Source: Saccharothrix algeriensis
GTDB taxonomy: Bacteria > Actinomycetota > Actinomycetes > Mycobacteriales > Pseudonocardiaceae
DNA: 64,000 nt
Assembly (NCBI RefSeq): GCF_016907655.1
Contig: NZ_JAFBCL010000001.1
Span: 4,870,001 to 4,934,000, forward strand
Direction: 5' to 3'
Positions 60,423-64,000 of the stretch are shown one piece after another. The notes beneath the pieces are model-generated. The model had not been told where the DNA came from. It saw only the letters and a list, made by a program, of their open reading frames with translations, and made no database searches. The position numbers were made by a program, and so were the translations under genes. The stretch's first letter is position 1. Each line of letters begins with the position of its first letter.

Positions 60423-61727
60423 CTATCGGACGGCAAAGTTGTGATGCAGCTCCACCACCGTGATGTCCGGCGGGGCGCCCACGCGGACCGGCGGCCCCCA
60501 GAACCCGGCGCCGTTGCTGGTGTAGACCTGCGTGCCGTCGACCTCGACCAGGCCGCTGCGGACCGGCTGCTGCAGGCCGATCGCGAGGTGGAAGGGGAAC
60601 ATCTGCCCGCCGTGGGTGTGGCCGGACAGCTGGAGGTCCACGCCGTGCGCGGCGGCCTCCCGGACCTGCACCGGCTGGTGCGCCAGCAGGACCACCGGGT
60701 CGCGCTCGTCCCGGCCGCCCAGCGCCTTGGCGAAGTCCGGGCCGTCGGCGAAGTTCGCGCCCGTGACGTCGTTCACCCCCGCGAGGTCGAACCCCGCGCC
60801 GGCCCGCTCGACCCGCAGCCGCTCGTTGCGCAGGGGGTGCACGCCGAGCCGGTCCAGCTCGGCCAGCCACGGCTCCACGCCCGAGTAGTACTCGTGGTTG
60901 CCGGTGACGAAGTACGCGCCGTGCGTGCTCACCAGGTCGCCCAGCGGGGCCGCCGCCTCGCCCAGCTCCTGCACCGTGCCGTCCACGAGGTCGCCGACGA
61001 CGGCCACCAGGTCGACCTGCTGCTCGTTGATCATCCGCACGATCCGCTCGGTGTGCGAGCGGCCCAGCAGCGGACCCAGGTGGATGTCGCTCACGACCGC
61101 GATCCGGTAACCGGACAGCCGCGGGTCCAGCTTGCCCAGCACCACCGGCACCCGCTTCACGAGCGGGTCGCCCAGCGCCTGCGTCACGCCGTGCCCGACG
61201 ACGCCCGCCGTGGCCGCCCCGCCGACCGCGGCCAGCGACCGCGCGATGAACAGGCGGCGCGAGGTGCCCGGGCCGGGCCGGGCCGCGTCGTCCGGTGCGG
61301 GGTCGGCTTGCGCCTGGCCGGGTTGCGCTTGGTCGGCCTGCGGTTGGTCGGCCTGTGCCTGGTCGGGTTGCGCTGGACCGGGTTGTGCTGGGCCGGGTTG
61401 CGCCGGGTCGGGTTGCGCGGCCCCCGGTGTCGCGGGGGAGGCCACCGGGGCGGGTCGGCGGGCGGTGCGGTTGAGCAGGAAGCGGGGGACCTCCAGCACG
61501 GCGAACACGACGGCCAGGTAGAAAGCGCACGCCAGCCACAGGTAACCGGGCCAGGCGAGGACGGGGGCGCTGACCACCAGACCGGCCACGAGGAGCGCGA
61601 AGAGCCCCACGACGGCCCACGTGCCCACGCGCCGCGCACGGCCGGGCGAAGTGGTGTCGCGGACGGCGCGCCGCCACACGTAGTAGTGCACCGCGCCCAT
61701 CACGGCGGCGAACAGCACGACGAACAA
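60423..61727 (-). CDS. Membrane-anchored metallophosphoesterase (YkuE-like)
   Basis: A 434-residue calcineurin-like phosphoesterase. About three N-terminal hydrophobic segments (FVVLFAAVMGAVHYYVW, WAVVGLFALLVAGLVV, YLWLACAFYLAVVFAV) lead to a Gln/Pro/Ala repeat linker (residues about 103-142) and then the catalytic domain. All metal-site motifs are intact: VVSDIHLGPLLG, VVGDLVDGTV, VTGNHEYYSG, AHQPVQ and LSGHTHGGQMFPFH. The substrate is not known; relatives act on lipid or nucleotide phosphates. The gene ends 74 bases upstream of the ornithine decarboxylase gene on the same strand. Confidence 0.92.
   Translation of the reverse strand: MFVVLFAAVMGAVHYYVWRRAVRDTTSPGRARRVGTWAVVGLFALLVAGLVVSAPVLAWPGYLWLACAFYLAVVFAVLEVPRFLLNRTARRPAPVASPATPGAAQPDPAQPGPAQPGPAQPDQAQADQPQADQAQPGQAQADPAPDDAARPGPGTSRRLFIARSLAAVGGAATAGVVGHGVTQALGDPLVKRVPVVLGKLDPRLSGYRIAVVSDIHLGPLLGRSHTERIVRMINEQQVDLVAVVGDLVDGTVQELGEAAAPLGDLVSTHGAYFVTGNHEYYSGVEPWLAELDRLGVHPLRNERLRVERAGAGFDLAGVNDVTGANFADGPDFAKALGGRDERDPVVLLAHQPVQVREAAAHGVDLQLSGHTHGGQMFPFHLAIGLQQPVRSGLVEVDGTQVYTSNGAGFWGPPVRVGAPPDITVVELHHNFAVR
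61301..61420. repeat. 15-bp coding minisatellite in the metallophosphoesterase linker
   Basis: Eight consecutive 15-bp units (61301-61315 up to 61406-61420) have consensus GGTCGGGTTGCGCTG on the + strand. On the coding strand each gives a Gln/Ala/Pro pentapeptide such as AQPGP or AQADQ. The period is a multiple of three, so unit gain or loss keeps the frame. Confidence 0.9.
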
Positions 61728-61840
61728 GACCTGGCCTCCCGGGGTGTCGATGCCAAGTCTCCACGAAACACCGGCGACCGGTGCAACCCCGTGGGCGCCG
61801 GCGGGCGTGAGTAGCCCGTACCGCGGGATGGGGAGGACAG

Positions 61841-62347
61841 ATGAGTGATCGGGACACCGCGTTCGCGGAGTACTTCGCGGCGCGGTCCGACGCCATGCGC
61901 GGCACGGCGTACCTGCTGTGCGGCGACTGGCACCGTGCCGAGGACCTGGTTCAGACCACGTTCACCAAGCTCTACCTGGCGTGGAAGCGGATCGACCGGC
62001 ACGACGCACTCGACGCCTACACCCGGCAGACGCTGGTCCGGACCTTCGTGTCCGAGCTGCGCCGGGGCTGGTTCCGCAAGGAGCGCGTGAGCGCCGCGGC
62101 GCCGGAGGTGGCCGAGGCCGGCCCCGGCTCGGCGGAGGACCGGCTGGTGCTGCTCTCGGCGCTGGCCCGGGTCGCGCCGAGGCAGCGCGCGGTGCTGGTC
62201 CTGCGGTACTGGGAGGACCTGTCGATCGAGGAGACCGCCAAGGCGCTGAACTGTTCCGAGGGAACGGTCAAGAGCCAGGCCGCGCGGGGCCTGCGGACGC
62301 TGCGCGGCCTGATCGCGCCACAGCCCCAGGAGGAGAAGGTGCGATGA
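61841..62347 (+). CDS. SigE-family ECF RNA polymerase sigma factor
   Basis: A 168-residue sigma factor. Region 2 is visible as FAEYFAARSDAMRGTAYLLC with AEDLVQTTFTKLYLAWKRID, and region 4 as ALARVAPRQRAVLVLRYWED with LSIEETAKALNCSEGTVKSQ. This is the SigE-family group (TIGR02983) typical of actinomycetes. The ATG has GGGGAGGA upstream. The next gene overlaps by 4 bases (ATGA) and is probably its regulator. Confidence 0.94.
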   Translation: MSDRDTAFAEYFAARSDAMRGTAYLLCGDWHRAEDLVQTTFTKLYLAWKRIDRHDALDAYTRQTLVRTFVSELRRGWFRKERVSAAAPEVAEAGPGSAEDRLVLLSALARVAPRQRAVLVLRYWEDLSIEETAKALNCSEGTVKSQAARGLRTLRGLIAPQPQEEKVR

Positions 62348-63264
62348 ACGAGGACGAGCTGAAGGACGCCCTGCGCGGCGCGATGGTGGCGAGCAGCCCG
62401 CCGCCGTCGATGAGCCCCGTGGCCGCGGTGGCGGCGGGGCGGGCGGCCCGGCGCCGGCGCCAGGCGGCGGGGGGCGGCGCGGTGGCCGGTCTCGCCGTGG
62501 TGGCGATCGCGGTGGGGGCGGTGCTGGTGCCGCAGTTCACCGGCGACGGCGTGGTCGGGGCGGCCGGGCGGTCCTCGGCGGGGACCGCCTCGCCGTCGGC
62601 GACCGGCGACGCCACGCCCACGGTCACCACGACCGCGCCGTCGGTCACCGCGACCGCGCCGGCCGGCGGCAGCAAGACGCCGTGGCCGGACGGGCAGGCG
62701 GACCGGACGGCGACCTCCGGGCCGCGCGCCGACAAGTCCGCGCGGATGCTGGACGACCTGGGCGCGGCCCTCCCGACGGGCTACTCGGCGCCGGACAAGC
62801 GGACGGTCGACCAGTGGACCGCGCCGATGCGCCGCTCCCAGTCCCAGTTCACCGACTACTACGACGGCGACAAGCAGATCTGGGAGTACATGGCCACGAC
62901 CCCGGTGGCGCGGCAGGGCTCCACGGGCGTGGGCAAGCTGTGGGTCCTGGTCACCACCAAGGGCAGCAGGTACGCGGCGGCGTCCTCGCCGTGCGACGTG
63001 GCCGGCCGGCTGTGGGTGATCAGCGGCCCGTGCGTGGTGCGGCAGTCCGGCGGGGCGCAGGTCGGCTTCGTCGCGGCTGGCCCCGAAGGCAACCAGCTCG
63101 ACCTGGACGAGGTCGCCGTCCACCTGCACGCGGACGGCACGGCGGTGTTCGTCGGCCAGGCCGCCGAGTACGCCGGGTCGGGCCACCCGGCGCTGGGCGA
63201 GCTGCCGTTCACCTCGGAGCGGCTGATGGAGCTGGCGGCCGATCCGAAGTTCCACCTCGACTGA
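62344..63264 (+). CDS. Single-span membrane protein coupled to the SigE-family sigma factor
   Basis: A 306-residue protein. A cytoplasmic N-terminus (NEDELKDALRGAMVASSPPP) with a basic RRRRQ stretch precedes one transmembrane helix (AVAGLAVVAIAVGAVLVPQF), a Thr/Ser/Pro-rich stalk and an extracytoplasmic domain (residues about 125-306) with a Cys pair (SSPCDVAGRLWVISGPCVVR). Layout and coupling suggest an anti-sigma or sensor partner, though no zinc-binding anti-sigma motif (HxxxCxxC) is present. The gene is followed by a strong terminator. Confidence 0.82.
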   Translation: MNEDELKDALRGAMVASSPPPSMSPVAAVAAGRAARRRRQAAGGGAVAGLAVVAIAVGAVLVPQFTGDGVVGAAGRSSAGTASPSATGDATPTVTTTAPSVTATAPAGGSKTPWPDGQADRTATSGPRADKSARMLDDLGAALPTGYSAPDKRTVDQWTAPMRRSQSQFTDYYDGDKQIWEYMATTPVARQGSTGVGKLWVLVTTKGSRYAAASSPCDVAGRLWVISGPCVVRQSGGAQVGFVAAGPEGNQLDLDEVAVHLHADGTAVFVGQAAEYAGSGHPALGELPFTSERLMELAADPKFHLD

Positions 63265-63272
63265 ACCCCCCC

Positions 63273-63301
63273 GGGAGGGGCCGGGCCGCCCGGCCCCTCC
63301 C
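63273..63301 (+). terminator. Terminator after the sigma factor operon
   Basis: A perfect 13-bp stem (63273-63285 with 63289-63301) with a 3-base loop starts 9 bases after the stop. Confidence 0.88.
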
Positions 63302-63393
63302 GCGCCCGCTCGCCGGTGTGTCCGGCCTCTCCGGGCCACCACCGTTCGAGGTACTCCGTCCGGGTGGCCCGACGGGTAACGTCCCGTGCTGCC

Positions 63394-64000
63394 ATGCGGA
63401 CCCTGCTCATCGACAACCACGACTCGTTCACGTTCAACCTGTTCCAGTACCTGGCGCAGGTCAACGGGCGGGAGCCGGTCGTCATCGCCAACGACGACCC
63501 CCGGTTCCGGATGTCGGACCTGCGGCGGTTCGACGGCGTGGTGGTCTCACCCGGGCCCGGCCGCCCGCACCGCCCCGCCGACCTCGGCCTCGCCCGCGCG
63601 GTGATCGACCACACCGACCTCCCGCTGCTCGGCGTGTGCCTCGGGCACCAGGGCCTCTGCCTCGCCCACGGCGCGACCGTGGGCCTCGTCACACCCCGGC
63701 ACGGGGTGGTCGACCACGTCCGGCACACCGGCGCGGACCTGTTCGCCGGCCTGCCGTCGCCGCTGCCGGTGGTGCGCTACCACTCGCTGGCCGTCACGGA
63801 CCTGCCCGCCGAGCTGGAGCCCCTGGCGTGGGCGTCGTCCGACGACGTGCTGATGGCCGTGCGGCACCGCTCGCGGCCCGCGTGGGGCGTGCAGTTCCAC
63901 CCCGAGTCGATCTGCACGGCGTCCGGGCACGACCTGCTGGCGAACTTCCGCGACCTCGCGGGCGCTTCCGCCGGGGCCGCCGACCCGCTGCCGCCGGTCG
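63394..64000 (+). CDS. Glutamine amidotransferase of chorismate-utilising synthase (PabA/TrpG type, possibly a PabAB fusion), 3' end outside window
   Basis: The first 202 residues are visible. They form a class I glutamine amidotransferase: RTLLIDNHDSFTFNLFQYLA at the start, VVVSPGPGRPHRPADLG, the nucleophile in GVCLGHQGLCLAHG and the His-Glu pair in WGVQFHPESI. It supplies ammonia to 4-amino-4-deoxychorismate or anthranilate synthase. The frame continues through GASAGAADPLPPV at the window end, beyond the usual end of a free PabA/TrpG (about 190-200 aa), so a fused PabAB is likely but unproven. The ATG is at 63394. Confidence 0.9.
   Translation, partial: MRTLLIDNHDSFTFNLFQYLAQVNGREPVVIANDDPRFRMSDLRRFDGVVVSPGPGRPHRPADLGLARAVIDHTDLPLLGVCLGHQGLCLAHGATVGLVTPRHGVVDHVRHTGADLFAGLPSPLPVVRYHSLAVTDLPAELEPLAWASSDDVLMAVRHRSRPAWGVQFHPESICTASGHDLLANFRDLAGASAGAADPLPPV

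Overview
The window is about 64 kb of very GC-rich DNA with dense genes, GTG starts, SARP and LAL regulators, XRE/DUF397 pairs, Tat-type secretion, a SigE-family sigma factor and a chitinase with DasR-type promoter boxes. This points to a filamentous actinomycete, most likely family Pseudonocardiaceae (Saccharothrix, Actinosynnema or Lentzea type). The genus is inferred from style, not from a marker gene. The left edge cuts gltB and the right edge cuts a chorismate-utilising glutamine amidotransferase gene.

Layout. 0-4.6 kb: glutamate synthase gltB-gltD with a strong terminator. 4.5-6.2 kb: a small divergent gene, an XRE/DUF5753 regulator and a DUF397 gene, then the remnant of a maleylpyruvate-isomerase-like gene. 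6.2-18.5 kb: a Tat lipoprotein, a helicase-associated protein with a coding minisatellite, DUF2461, VanZ-like protein, pyruvate kinase, acyl-CoA thioesterase, Uma2 nuclease, an aromatic amino acid decarboxylase, an Lrp/LysE pair, 6-phosphogluconate dehydrogenase and a rhomboid-like membrane protein. 19-20.6 kb: a second cluster with the same architecture as the first XRE cluster. 21-31 kb: DedA, an AfsR-like SARP, a GH18 chitinase, a small protein whose ribosome binding site lies inside a long hairpin, and a LAL-type LuxR regulator. 31.7-38.3 kb: a MacB-like ABC exporter, a LacI regulator with a CebR-like operator, a Pro/Thr-rich anchored protein, and an HTH_42 (AlkZ-like) protein coupled to a membrane protein. 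38.5-43.3 kb: an unassigned DasR-box promoter, an AraC regulator and a large secreted phosphodiester glycosidase/metallophosphatase fusion. 44-50 kb: fatty acid oxidation (fadB, fadA, acyl-CoA dehydrogenase, CoA-transferase/racemase). 52.3-55 kb: a tandem glycine riboswitch ahead of gcvT-glyA. 55-57.2 kb: a DPP-IV-like peptidase. 57.8-60.4 kb: a polyamine operon (ornithine decarboxylase, AdoMet decarboxylase, aminopropyltransferase). 60.4-64 kb: metallophosphoesterase, SigE-family sigma factor with its coupled membrane protein, and the partial pab/trp amidotransferase.

The most unusual content is not protein coding. Three intergenic regions (30987-31397, 43386-43822, 57278-57688) carry copies of one roughly 410-440 bp element. 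Each copy is built from three successive hairpin-in-hairpin units (called A, B and C here), each with an outer stem, small side arms and, in A and C, a long inner stem. Stem sequences differ between copies, but the two arms change together. All non-Watson-Crick pairs in the A units are G-U on the + strand, and all those in the C units are G-U on the - strand. This indicates selection for folded single strands (RNA or single-stranded DNA) of opposite polarity at the two ends. I do not recognise this element from any named repeat family; it is the best candidate here for an undescribed system.
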